Program-made: the position numbers and the translations under genes
Assembly (NCBI GenBank): GCA_937915915.1
Contig: CALGGN010000402.1
Location: 1-8,312 of the forward strand
Source: an uncultured Selenomonas sp.
GTDB lineage: Bacteria; Bacillota; Negativicutes; Selenomonadales; Selenomonadaceae
Direction of reading: 5' to 3'
Length of the DNA: 8,312 bases
In this document: positions 1-7,087 of the stretch, piece by piece
How the letters are laid out: each line of letters opens with the position of its first letter
How positions within the stretch are numbered: the first letter of the stretch is position 1
Notes under the pieces: model-generated
The model's database searches: none
The model's input: only the letters and a program-made list of their open reading frames with translations
What the model was told of the DNA's origin: nothing

Positions 1-1886
1 AACACGGCACGGAGGGGCTGACGCTTGGCGATGGTCTCCATTACGGTCTTGGGGATATTGGTGTCAAAGCAAGCAATCAAATCCCCGTCGTTGTAGGTAT
101 GCACGGTGCAGCCGTCCAAAATTTCAGAGGTGTAGGGGAGGGAGAGGGGAAGGCCCCATTCCAAGAGGCAGCCGAAAAGCAGGTCAAGGGAGCTGCGATC
201 ATCCTTGATGTTGGATTCCAGCCCCTCCAGCATCCCTTGACTGTATTCCTCGGCACTGTAATAGACATCCCGCATATTGGTGGAGTCCAGTTTCAGGACA
301 CGGAAGCCTGTATCAAGATTCTCGATGCCTTCCTTGTCTTTGTTTTCCTCCTTGATTTTCGCCCCTGCACGGCGGATGCGTTCCTTGCCGATTTCCGTCA
401 GCTTATGTGGAGCTGATAGCTTATCTAGAAATTTGATGGATTGTTGAAGAGCTTTCTTGGTCTCTCCTGTTGCTACCGCCACAGAGATATCTAAATCCTC
501 GGGGAGTTGTACCGCAATAAACTTTCGCTTTCCATCATCTTCCAGATTCATTTCCATTACGGCATGTGGAGTAGTTGCAGAGCCTGAAAAGAAATCAAGA
601 ATAATCGCGTTTTTATCTTCTAAGGTTGCAGCTTTAATACATTCCAAAACGGTATACAGCGATTTTGGAAACGTAAAACCACTATTAGGCATCAGCCTCG
701 CAAGTAATTTAGTCCCATTAGAATTGGCGTTGTATTTATCATCAGTCCATACAGTTTTGTAATTGAAATGAGTTTTTCTCCTTTCTATGTCATAGATATT
801 ACGTTTTTTATTCCAGACAACACTTAATTCTGGTAAAATACCTTCAACTGTCTGTCGTGCCCAAACCCATTTCCTCTCATTTCCACTTGCATCAATGGGA
901 TATATTTCGATAATTCCGTCTTGCCGGATAACATTTGCAGATACCGGGTGATACGAATCTAAACTGACATCTCCAAAGCCGACAATTTGCATATCTTTGA
1001 CAAAAATGGGATAAAAGCAATTCTTTGCATCTGTCCTCATGTTATTCCCCTTAGATACATCACGCAAAGGACGAATATCCGGATTATCTTCTCTATCCTG
1101 AAGTTGAATGATTCTTTTTGTGGTTTTAGGATAAACAAAAATGGCATACTCATGAGTAGACGAAAAATTGTTACCTTGTGTTCCACCTGGATTATGGACA
1201 ACACTTACGCAAACATGCTCATATCCGCCTTCTCCAAATAGTTCTTTTAATATCAACATCAGGCCAGCTTGTTCGTTCTCATCTATTGCACATACTAAAA
1301 TTCCATCATCTTTTAACAGGTTCCTTGCCAAAATAAGCCTTTGATACATCATAGATAACCATGTAGAATGAAATCGGGCTGCTCCGATAGGATTAGATAC
1401 CAAACGTGCTCCATCTTCGTCAATCTCGCCTGCGGTTTCAGCATACTCATCAACGTCCAGTGAAAAATCATTCCTATATATTAGGTTTCGCCCTGTATTG
1501 TAGGGCGGGTCAATATATATCATCTTCACCGCCCCTAGATAACTCTCTTGCAAGAGCTTCAAAACATCTAAATTATCCCCTTCGATATAGAGGTTTTCCG
1601 TCTTGTCCCAATCCACGCTTTCCTCCACGCAGGGGCGAAGCGTTTTCCTGATAGGACGATGCGCCTCCACCATAGCGGCCTTCTTGCCCACCCAGGTAAA
1701 CTCGTAGGCTTCATCGCCTTCCACCACATCAGGGGAGAGCATTTGCCGGAGAATATCGAAGTTGATGGCCTTCTTGGGCTTGCCGTCTTTATCCACGGTT
1801 TCCGTGATGCAGTTGGGGAAGAGTGCGCCTATTTTTTCAATGTTTCCTGCTGTGAGGTCTGGCGACTCCATGCGCATTTTATCCAT
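1..1886 (-). CDS. mod: Type III-like R-M system DNA adenine methyltransferase (Mod), C-terminus cut by window edge
   Basis: Translating the minus strand from the ATG at 1886 gives 628 uninterrupted codons running off the left edge. The protein should transfer a methyl group from AdoMet to adenine N6 in an asymmetric recognition site. Catalytic motif IV, DPPYNTG, is at residues 126-132. The AdoMet-binding motif I, DFFSGSATT, comes later at 431-439. This IV-before-I order is the beta class typical of type III Mod and related enzymes. The region between them (about 230-400) should hold the target-recognition domain. An N-terminal block with GDNLDVLKLL (103-112) is also typical of Mod. The start is supported by AGGAGG 9 nt upstream, inside the end of the TIR gene, which mod overlaps by 8 nt. 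GC content is uneven: about 54% in 1-420, 39% in 421-1560 and 51% in 1561-1886. The family call is firm; that it is strictly type III, with a Res partner, is inferred. Confidence 0.93.
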   Translation of the reverse strand, partial: MDKMRMESPDLTAGNIEKIGALFPNCITETVDKDGKPKKAINFDILRQMLSPDVVEGDEAYEFTWVGKKAAMVEAHRPIRKTLRPCVEESVDWDKTENLYIEGDNLDVLKLLQESYLGAVKMIYIDPPYNTGRNLIYRNDFSLDVDEYAETAGEIDEDGARLVSNPIGAARFHSTWLSMMYQRLILARNLLKDDGILVCAIDENEQAGLMLILKELFGEGGYEHVCVSVVHNPGGTQGNNFSSTHEYAIFVYPKTTKRIIQLQDREDNPDIRPLRDVSKGNNMRTDAKNCFYPIFVKDMQIVGFGDVSLDSYHPVSANVIRQDGIIEIYPIDASGNERKWVWARQTVEGILPELSVVWNKKRNIYDIERRKTHFNYKTVWTDDKYNANSNGTKLLARLMPNSGFTFPKSLYTVLECIKAATLEDKNAIILDFFSGSATTPHAVMEMNLEDDGKRKFIAVQLPEDLDISVAVATGETKKALQQSIKFLDKLSAPHKLTEIGKERIRRAGAKIKEENKDKEGIENLDTGFRVLKLDSTNMRDVYYSAEEYSQGMLEGLESNIKDDRSSLDLLFGCLLEWGLPLSLPYTSEILDGCTVHTYNDGDLIACFDTNIPKTVMETIAKRQPLRAV

Positions 1887-2754
1887 GATTAATCGCCTCC
1901 TGATTGGATAACAATTTAGATAGCTCTATTGCAATTTCTTTAGCAGTCATCATAGCTGTAGTCAAAGCTTTTTTGTTGGCTACAATCGGACTGAATTCCA
2001 TAACCTTCTGCTTTGTTAGGTTATGCCATATAGGTAACAGTGTTTTTCCATTTATACTTTCCAGTTGAAACAATCCATCAAATTCTGCCTTAGTCCAATA
2101 TTTTCCATCAGCTATGTAATTGGGCGAAAGAATAGCTATTCCAAACTTAGATTTACGCAGGCCGTCATCAATGCGTTTCCGCATGGAATCTCCCCACTTA
2201 ATTTCAGTTGTGTCATACCAAACCTTTATACCAAGTTTTCTTAGCTCATCAACGAACTCGTCTACGAATGAGTCTTTATCTTCCGTTGCATGAGATATAA
2301 AAACATCATACTCAGGTGTCGACATACTTTCTTCATTAAATGTATTTAACAAGGTCGGTTTCCATTGTTTTTCAAGCTCTGAAAGTCGTTCTTTATAAGC
2401 CCGTTGGATATTTTCTAACGCTCTTCTTTGCTCTTTTTCATTCTTTTTCAATTCTATTTGCTGTTCATTTTGTAATTTTATATATGCATCATTCCGTTTT
2501 TTTGTTTTGTCAGCGATTTTCTTTTGCAGATTTGCACTTTCTTGGATTGCTTTATTTGCAGCCTCGTTGTGTCTTTCAATATCCCGTAACCTGCTTTTGA
2601 CAGTTGCTGGAGAGGCATTTGAGGAAATGGAAACATTTGCAGCTCTTTTTTGCTCATCAGCAGCTTTTTTGTCATAGGTTGCCTTTTTCTTTTGTAAATC
2701 AGCAATTTCCTTATCTAAATTGTTTACAGTTCTCTGTTGTTGCTCAACGCTCAT
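1879..2754 (-). CDS. Coiled-coil TIR-domain protein, probable NAD-cleaving immune effector
   Basis: The 291-residue protein has two parts. Residues 1-135 are Lys/Glu/Gln-rich with heptad-like spacing and look like a long coiled coil, with a Ser/Ala-rich break near 41-50. Residues 148-285 form a TIR domain: EYDVFISHATEDKD starts the first strand, WYDTTEIKWGDS (179-190) covers the BB-loop region, and GIAILSPNYI (205-214) follows. W220 and E224 in YWTKAEF match the position of the catalytic Glu of enzymatic TIR domains (SARM1 and many bacterial TIRs), so NAD hydrolase or cyclase activity is likely. No signal peptide or membrane segment is seen. The start overlaps the DUF4391 stop as ATGA, with GGAGG 7 nt upstream; the end overlaps mod by 8 nt. 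GC is about 33% in sampled lines, well below its neighbours. The TIR call is firm; a role in abortive defence and the coil acting in oligomerisation are inferred. Confidence 0.93.
   Translation of the reverse strand: MSVEQQQRTVNNLDKEIADLQKKKATYDKKAADEQKRAANVSISSNASPATVKSRLRDIERHNEAANKAIQESANLQKKIADKTKKRNDAYIKLQNEQQIELKKNEKEQRRALENIQRAYKERLSELEKQWKPTLLNTFNEESMSTPEYDVFISHATEDKDSFVDEFVDELRKLGIKVWYDTTEIKWGDSMRKRIDDGLRKSKFGIAILSPNYIADGKYWTKAEFDGLFQLESINGKTLLPIWHNLTKQKVMEFSPIVANKKALTTAMMTAKEIAIELSKLLSNQEAINHG
1896..1901 (-). promoter_or_regulatory. Ribosome binding site of mod
   Basis: The minus strand reads AGGAGG here, with 9 nt to the ATG at 1886. It lies within the last codons of the TIR gene, so the C-terminal tail of the TIR protein (QEAINHG) is partly dictated by the translation signal of mod. 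It fixes the mod start and suggests translational coupling. Confidence 0.75.
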
Positions 2755-3407
2755 TGCAATTCCTCCAATCTTGCCTTCAATTTCTTTAACTCCTCATTCA
2801 TCTTCATTTGCAAATTAAGTTGCCTTTCCTTTCGTATTTTTGCTTGGAGCTTCTCAATCTGTCGCTTCAATGCCTGAACTTCTTCTTCACGGTTGATAGT
2901 TTCCTCTAGACTTTCTCCGGCTTTCCTCGTCTTGAGAGCTTCTCCGGCAATTTGCCTGACTAAATTCTCATATACTGCATCGGTAGAAAGTCCCTCTATC
3001 TTTAGAGTCAGATCTTCTTCCATCATCCAGGGCGTGTGATAATACCGATTTACCTTGAATGACATATTTCCAGATGCTGCCGCCTCCTTATAGCCGATCC
3101 ATGCCTGATATTTGTCATCGTATTGCAGAAGGAAGAGGATATGGTAGGGGATTTCCTTGTCAATCTGACGCAAAACGGATTCATCCAATTCCTCACCGTT
3201 CAGTTTTATCGTGAATACCTCAAGTTCTGTAACATCCTTGCCAATCGCAAGATTCATTGTGGTGGCGGCAATCTTGTTCCGCCAGTAGATCACTTTGATT
3301 TGCTCGACAAAAGCACGTCTCATTGCAGGAGTGATATCCAAGTGTTCATAAAACTTCTGCTTGGGTATCCGTTTTCCTACCTCCGTGCTTTTCGGCAAGT
3401 TTAGCAT
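2751..3407 (-). CDS. DUF4391-family protein of a restriction-modification cassette
   Basis: This 218-residue protein has the features I associate with DUF4391: an opening LPKSTEVGKRIPKQKFYEHL, then WRNKIAATTMNLA (42-54), a central IPYHILFLLQY (86-96) and QAWIGYKE (101-108). The family is of unknown biochemical function, is usually of about this length, and is generally found beside SNF2-like helicases and type III-like Mod/Res genes. Residues 166-218 are strongly charged with regular Leu spacing and look like a C-terminal coiled coil. I see no nuclease or ATPase motif, no signal peptide and no membrane segment, so a cytoplasmic structural or adaptor role is the simplest guess. The start at 3407 has GAGG 8 nt upstream and follows the helicase stop by 26 nt. 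The stop overlaps the TIR start as ATGA. The family name comes from memory of the sequence pattern, not a search. Confidence 0.85.
   Translation of the reverse strand: MLNLPKSTEVGKRIPKQKFYEHLDITPAMRRAFVEQIKVIYWRNKIAATTMNLAIGKDVTELEVFTIKLNGEELDESVLRQIDKEIPYHILFLLQYDDKYQAWIGYKEAAASGNMSFKVNRYYHTPWMMEEDLTLKIEGLSTDAVYENLVRQIAGEALKTRKAGESLEETINREEEVQALKRQIEKLQAKIRKERQLNLQMKMNEELKKLKARLEELQ
2762..2766 (-). promoter_or_regulatory. Ribosome binding site of the TIR gene
   Basis: GGAGG on the minus strand, 7 nt before the ATG at 2754, inside the codons for the C-terminal RLEELQ of the DUF4391 protein. With the ATGA stop/start overlap it indicates coupled translation of the two genes. Confidence 0.75.
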
Positions 3408-3433
3408 CTATATCGCCTCATTCGCAGAAATTA

Positions 3434-6400
3434 TCATTTGACAACCAAAAAACAAATCAACTCAAAATCATCCAGCCCAGAGATTTTCGACATAAGGGCA
3501 GATGTGCCGCCTTTTTTGAACAGGCTATCTATATCACTTTCTTCCTTCGCATCTATGATGGAGTCAATGGCATCGCTGAGAAGCTGTGACATTTCTGCCA
3601 TATTTCTGCCATCGTCCGTCTCCTCATTGAATATGTGATATACTTCACGGATGGGATGTTCCTTTCCGCGACATAGCAGTCTCATATCGTCCAGCAGTTT
3701 CTTTGGATTGAGATAATCGCAAATAATCTCACCATCTTCTCCGATGTACACCATGTAGAAGGGATGGATGCGGTTCAATTTATCCACATTCACGTTGTTG
3801 TTTCGGTTCTTCAGAACAAAAATAACGCCCGCCTGTAAGTCATCGCTTTTCGGTACAACGGCGTGGAGGCCGAGAGGTTTTTTTTCCATATCATCGTGAT
3901 GCTTTACATATTCCAAAAGGTCAAGCCGAAATTCGTTTAGGCCAAGATCCATGATGGAGATACCATCAGACATATCCTCTATATCTACTACTTCATCCTG
4001 AAGTTTTTTCAACTGAGCCTTGCGGTATTCCAAGTCTCCTTTTTCTTCTGGGTTGATTAGATCATCGTCTCCAGTAGCGGTCATTACGGAAATCTTCATT
4101 CGAGTTTCCACACGAGCTTTTAGATTGATGTATTCGTCCAATGTCAGATTTGGCCAGAAATTTACCAACTGAATCGCTGTATTTTTGCTTCCGATACGGT
4201 CAATTCGTCCAAATCGTTGGATAATCCGTACTGGGTTCCAATGAATGTCATAATTCACCAGATAGTCCGCATCCTGCAAATTCTGTCCTTCGGAAATGCA
4301 GTCTGTGGCAATCAGAATGTCGATTTCCCACGTACTACCTGGCATCAGGATGTCACGACCTTTGGAAATCGGCGAAAAACATGTCAGGATATTGTTCAGC
4401 GTACACTTGAGACCTTTGATGGTGGTTCTGCCATCTATGGTTCCCGTAATCATTGCGCTATCCAAACCGTATTTTTTCTTGATGTAAGGAGCTACATTGT
4501 CATAGAGATATTCGGCGGTATCCGAGAATGCAGAGAATATGATGACCTTTTTGTTTCCCGGATTGATGGGATTCTCGATTTTCTGGGATAATAGTTCCAA
4601 CAAAGTATTGAGTTTCGTGTCATGTTCAGGCGTTATATCCGCTACCATGGAAATGACAAGCTGAAGCGTTTCGGCATCTTGTTTCAATACTTTACGCCAA
4701 CTCACATAATCCATATCGGCAAGGTCAATTTTCACTTTCTTGCCAACGGTAAAAAAGTCAGTTCCGGCATCGTCCATATCGTAATCGGAGGTATCGTTCA
4801 TCACATCTACGGCTATCTCTGATGTACAGGTATTTCCGTTTTGCTCAAATTCATCAATCGCATGGATCGTGCTGACAATAAAGCTCATGATCCGTTTGAG
4901 TGTCAGATGGAAGGAGAATACGGAACTTTCCAGTCGTTTCAGAAGGTTGACGCTCATCAATCTGCGAATACCCTCTTCACGGCCAGATTGGGTCAGATTT
5001 CCTCCCTGATTGTGGTTGAGTTCCTGATATTTATGTAATTTGCTGGGAAAAATATATTTTGAGGGCGTGTATATTTCCAAGGTCAGAAGTGACAACTGCT
5101 CGTATATCTCGTTGTAGCTTACTGCATCCTTCAGGTCGGTCAAATCCGGTCTCTTGGAAATAGGCTTTCGTCGTTCTGGAAACTTTCCAATTTTCTCGGT
5201 GTTGTAATATTTTGCAATATGCTTTCTCGAACGAGCGATTGTCACGGAATCGAGCACTTCAAAGAAATCGAAGGAAAGTGTCCTGAGAAGGGCTTCCGTG
5301 GTGCGCTGTTCTTTATCCAATTTACTCCATGTATTGAAGGCAATTTGTGCTTGACGGAAAATCTCTTCCAGAGTTTTTGTTGTGTTCAGCTTTTTGTCCA
5401 TCCATGCGGAATTCCCCTCATAAGCGAGTGCAAGCTGGTTTTTCAGATCGTTGAACCGATTGTTTACAGGGGTAGCAGAAAGCATCAATACTTTCGTCTT
5501 TACTCCGGTGCGAATCACCTTATTCATCAATTTGACATAGCGGTTTTCCTGGGTTTTTGCATGGGTCCCGGCTCCATTTCTGAAATTATGTGACTCATCA
5601 ATGACTACTAAATCATAATTGCCCCAGTTCAGCCGATCGAGATCCAGTCCGTTGCTTGTCCCACTGCTGCGGGAAAGGTCTGTGTGAAATAGGACATCGT
5701 AATTTAGCCGGTCGCTGGCGATAGGATTGTTCACATAGTTATCTTTGTATGTGTTCCAGTTTTCGCAGAGTTTTTTGGGACAGAGCACGAGGACAGATTT
5801 GTTTCTGTTTTCGTAGTATTTAATGACGGACAAGGCTGTGAAGGTTTTTCCGAGTCCAACACTGTCTGCTAAAATACAGCCATTGTACCGTTCCAGCTTG
5901 TTGATGATGGCAAGCACGGCATCCCTTTGGAAGTCGTAAAGCATGCCCCATATCTTGCTTGACTTGAATCCGGTGGCTTCATTTGGCAGTACATCCTCGG
6001 AAATATCTTCTAGGAACTCGCTGAATACATGGTATAGGGTAATGAAGTAAATCATCTCCGGAGAGTTTTCGTTATATGCGGTAGTGATGTTTTCTATTAC
6101 CACATCCGTTACATCCTGAAGTTTTTGCTGGTCGTGCCAAAGAGTGTCAAATAACTGAATGTACTGAGTAGAGAAGGGGGCATCCATGCGGTTGACCATA
6201 TTATAGCTGTTGTTTCCGCGCTCACAGCCGATATCCACAGTGGTAAAACCATTCAGGGGCATATAAGCCACTTGTTCGGACATAGAATCAACGGTAGCAA
6301 ATCCCCCCATATTCTCGCCGGTAGAATTGGATTTGAATTTTGCCTTTCGTCGAATCCAGTTGGCACATTCTTTGGCAATTGCCTTCTGTGTCATCTCGTT

Positions 6401-6676
6401 ACGTAGTTTTATTTCAAACTCTGTGCCATACAGACTTTGCTCACGGGTAAGTCGCGGTATGTAAAATTCTCTCTTGGCTTTTTCTGCCCGCTCTGTAACA
6501 AAAGTGGGGGATGTAAAGATAAATCGTAGTTCTTCCACGGATTCTAATTGCTTCTTCAACTCGTTGTAAGCGTAAATAGAAAAACAAGCTGCGGCAATGG
6601 ACACCTTGCTTCCACTCGTGATGGAGACTCTCATATCATCACGCACGGTTTCCGTGATATTGTCTATTATCTTCAT
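3434..6676 (-). CDS. SNF2/HepA-like helicase with PLD-like N-terminal region
   Basis: This is a 1080-residue ATP-dependent DNA translocase or helicase. The N-terminus (about 15-60) reads GSKVSIAAACFSIYAYNELK, which resembles the first strand and helix of phospholipase D-like domains, but I find no HxK(x4)D nuclease motif in the first 230 residues. The motor follows: a Q-motif-like YDFQRDAV (247-254), Walker A ADSVGLGKT (270-278), Walker B DESH (360-363) and LSATP (399-403). In the second lobe are ILIATDCISEGQNL (787-800) and the arginine-finger motif QRFGRIDRIGS (820-830). The DESH box and this motif VI are typical of superfamily 2 SNF2-type enzymes. The C-terminal 250 residues are unassigned and partly charged. 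I place the start at 6676 because GGGAGG lies 8 nt upstream. An upstream in-frame ATG at 6718 overlaps the regulator stop (TAATG) and would add 14 residues, but it has no SD. The likely job is remodelling or scanning DNA for the adjacent methylation-dependent system. Confidence 0.92.
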   Translation of the reverse strand: MKIIDNITETVRDDMRVSITSGSKVSIAAACFSIYAYNELKKQLESVEELRFIFTSPTFVTERAEKAKREFYIPRLTREQSLYGTEFEIKLRNEMTQKAIAKECANWIRRKAKFKSNSTGENMGGFATVDSMSEQVAYMPLNGFTTVDIGCERGNNSYNMVNRMDAPFSTQYIQLFDTLWHDQQKLQDVTDVVIENITTAYNENSPEMIYFITLYHVFSEFLEDISEDVLPNEATGFKSSKIWGMLYDFQRDAVLAIINKLERYNGCILADSVGLGKTFTALSVIKYYENRNKSVLVLCPKKLCENWNTYKDNYVNNPIASDRLNYDVLFHTDLSRSSGTSNGLDLDRLNWGNYDLVVIDESHNFRNGAGTHAKTQENRYVKLMNKVIRTGVKTKVLMLSATPVNNRFNDLKNQLALAYEGNSAWMDKKLNTTKTLEEIFRQAQIAFNTWSKLDKEQRTTEALLRTLSFDFFEVLDSVTIARSRKHIAKYYNTEKIGKFPERRKPISKRPDLTDLKDAVSYNEIYEQLSLLTLEIYTPSKYIFPSKLHKYQELNHNQGGNLTQSGREEGIRRLMSVNLLKRLESSVFSFHLTLKRIMSFIVSTIHAIDEFEQNGNTCTSEIAVDVMNDTSDYDMDDAGTDFFTVGKKVKIDLADMDYVSWRKVLKQDAETLQLVISMVADITPEHDTKLNTLLELLSQKIENPINPGNKKVIIFSAFSDTAEYLYDNVAPYIKKKYGLDSAMITGTIDGRTTIKGLKCTLNNILTCFSPISKGRDILMPGSTWEIDILIATDCISEGQNLQDADYLVNYDIHWNPVRIIQRFGRIDRIGSKNTAIQLVNFWPNLTLDEYINLKARVETRMKISVMTATGDDDLINPEEKGDLEYRKAQLKKLQDEVVDIEDMSDGISIMDLGLNEFRLDLLEYVKHHDDMEKKPLGLHAVVPKSDDLQAGVIFVLKNRNNNVNVDKLNRIHPFYMVYIGEDGEIICDYLNPKKLLDDMRLLCRGKEHPIREVYHIFNEETDDGRNMAEMSQLLSDAIDSIIDAKEESDIDSLFKKGGTSALMSKISGLDDFELICFLVVK

Positions 6677-6684
6677 CCAAATTT

Positions 6685-6690
6685 CCTCCC
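6685..6690 (-). promoter_or_regulatory. Ribosome binding site deciding the helicase start
   Basis: GGGAGG on the minus strand, 8 nt before the ATG at 6676. The upstream candidate ATG at 6718 has no comparable purine stretch at SD distance. The protein beginning MKIIDNITETV also starts just ahead of the recognisable domain, so the shorter form is preferred. Confidence 0.7.
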
Positions 6691-6717
6691 ACATTTTTTT
6701 GCTGTAAGTCTTTGTCA

Positions 6718-6966
6718 TTAACGTACATTTAGTTTATCCGATTTATCATCTGCACTTTGTGGTTGGTCTGGCAGTATTTCCATGATTTCATCAGGCGTAC
6801 AGTTCAGCGCGAGACATATTCTTGATATGATATCAGTGGTTAGGTTATTGCCATGATTGAGCTTGTTAATAGTGAAGTGGCTAATATTTGCCATTCGTTC
6901 CAGATCGGATTTTTTTAAGTCCTTATCTATCAGTAACTTCCATAGACGCTTGTAGCTTACAGCCAT
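6718..6966 (-). CDS. Cro/C1-type (XRE) helix-turn-helix regulator
   Basis: This small DNA-binding protein has 82 residues from the ATG at 6966 (MAVSYKRLWKLL). Residues 4-66 form a compact helix-turn-helix fold: a helix with KLLIDKDLKKSDLERMA, the recognition region SHFTINKLNHGNNL, then DIISRICLALNCTPDEIMEIL, the usual end of such folds (HTH_26-like). A short charged tail follows. The start at 6966 has AGGGAG 8 nt upstream. An in-frame ATG at 6984 would add six residues but has only a weak AGGA farther away. The stop overlaps the upstream helicase ATG as TAATG. As the first gene of the operon it most likely binds near its own promoter at 7018-7046, like the controller or phage-type repressors often found ahead of restriction genes. 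Whether it represses or activates cannot be read from the sequence. Confidence 0.9.
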   Translation of the reverse strand: MAVSYKRLWKLLIDKDLKKSDLERMANISHFTINKLNHGNNLTTDIISRICLALNCTPDEIMEILPDQPQSADDKSDKLNVR

Positions 6967-6974
6967 AGGCACGG

Positions 6975-6980
6975 CTCCCT
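6975..6980 (-). promoter_or_regulatory. Ribosome binding site of the HTH regulator
   Basis: AGGGAG on the minus strand, 8 nt before the ATG at 6966. It favours that start over the in-frame ATG at 6984, which the site would lie downstream of. Confidence 0.6.
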
Positions 6981-7017
6981 TCATTCAAGTTGATATCCTA
7001 GACTTCCTCACTTTCAT

Positions 7018-7046
7018 ACTATACATCATGATTTTAGCGTTTGCAA
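7018..7046 (-). promoter_or_regulatory. Predicted sigma-A promoter of the defence operon
   Basis: On the minus strand, -35 TTGCAA (7041-7046) and -10 TATAGT (7018-7023) are separated by exactly 17 nt. They match the consensus at 4/6 and 5/6 positions. Initiation would fall near 7011, giving a leader of about 45 nt before the regulator ATG at 6966. It is the best-looking promoter upstream of the five-gene operon. Confidence 0.65.
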
Positions 7047-7068
7047 CTGTTTTATTAGTGAACGCAAC
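7037..7068. promoter_or_regulatory. Candidate operator overlapping the -35 box
   Basis: GCGTT at 7037-7041 and AACGC at 7061-7065 form a 5-bp inverted repeat with a few further symmetric matches inward. GCAAC also occurs as a direct repeat at 7043-7047 and 7064-7068, 21 bp apart, about two helical turns. The left arm covers the -35 hexamer. This suits a dimeric Cro/C1-type regulator, but the arms are short and could be chance. Confidence 0.3.
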
Positions 7069-7087
7069 CTAAAAGACGAAAAATGTA

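Noticed and set aside
77..268. Minus-strand 63-codon frame starting MSITVPRN
   Set aside because: It is another frame of the same strand within Mod, whose own frame is open and continues the methyltransferase; a shadow.
99..762. Plus-strand frames of about 100 codons at 99-416 and 457-762
   Set aside because: They are antisense to the continuous Mod coding frame, have no SD and show no recognisable domain.
1904..1916. Stretch GGATAACAATTT resembling part of the lac operator
   Set aside because: It lies in codons of the TIR C-terminus just upstream of the mod SD, lacks the symmetric other half, and no LacI-type gene is near. Chance match.
4217..5593. Plus-strand frames of 124 codons at 4217-4591 and 5219-5593
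   Set aside because: They are antisense to the conserved helicase motor motifs and have no family resemblance.
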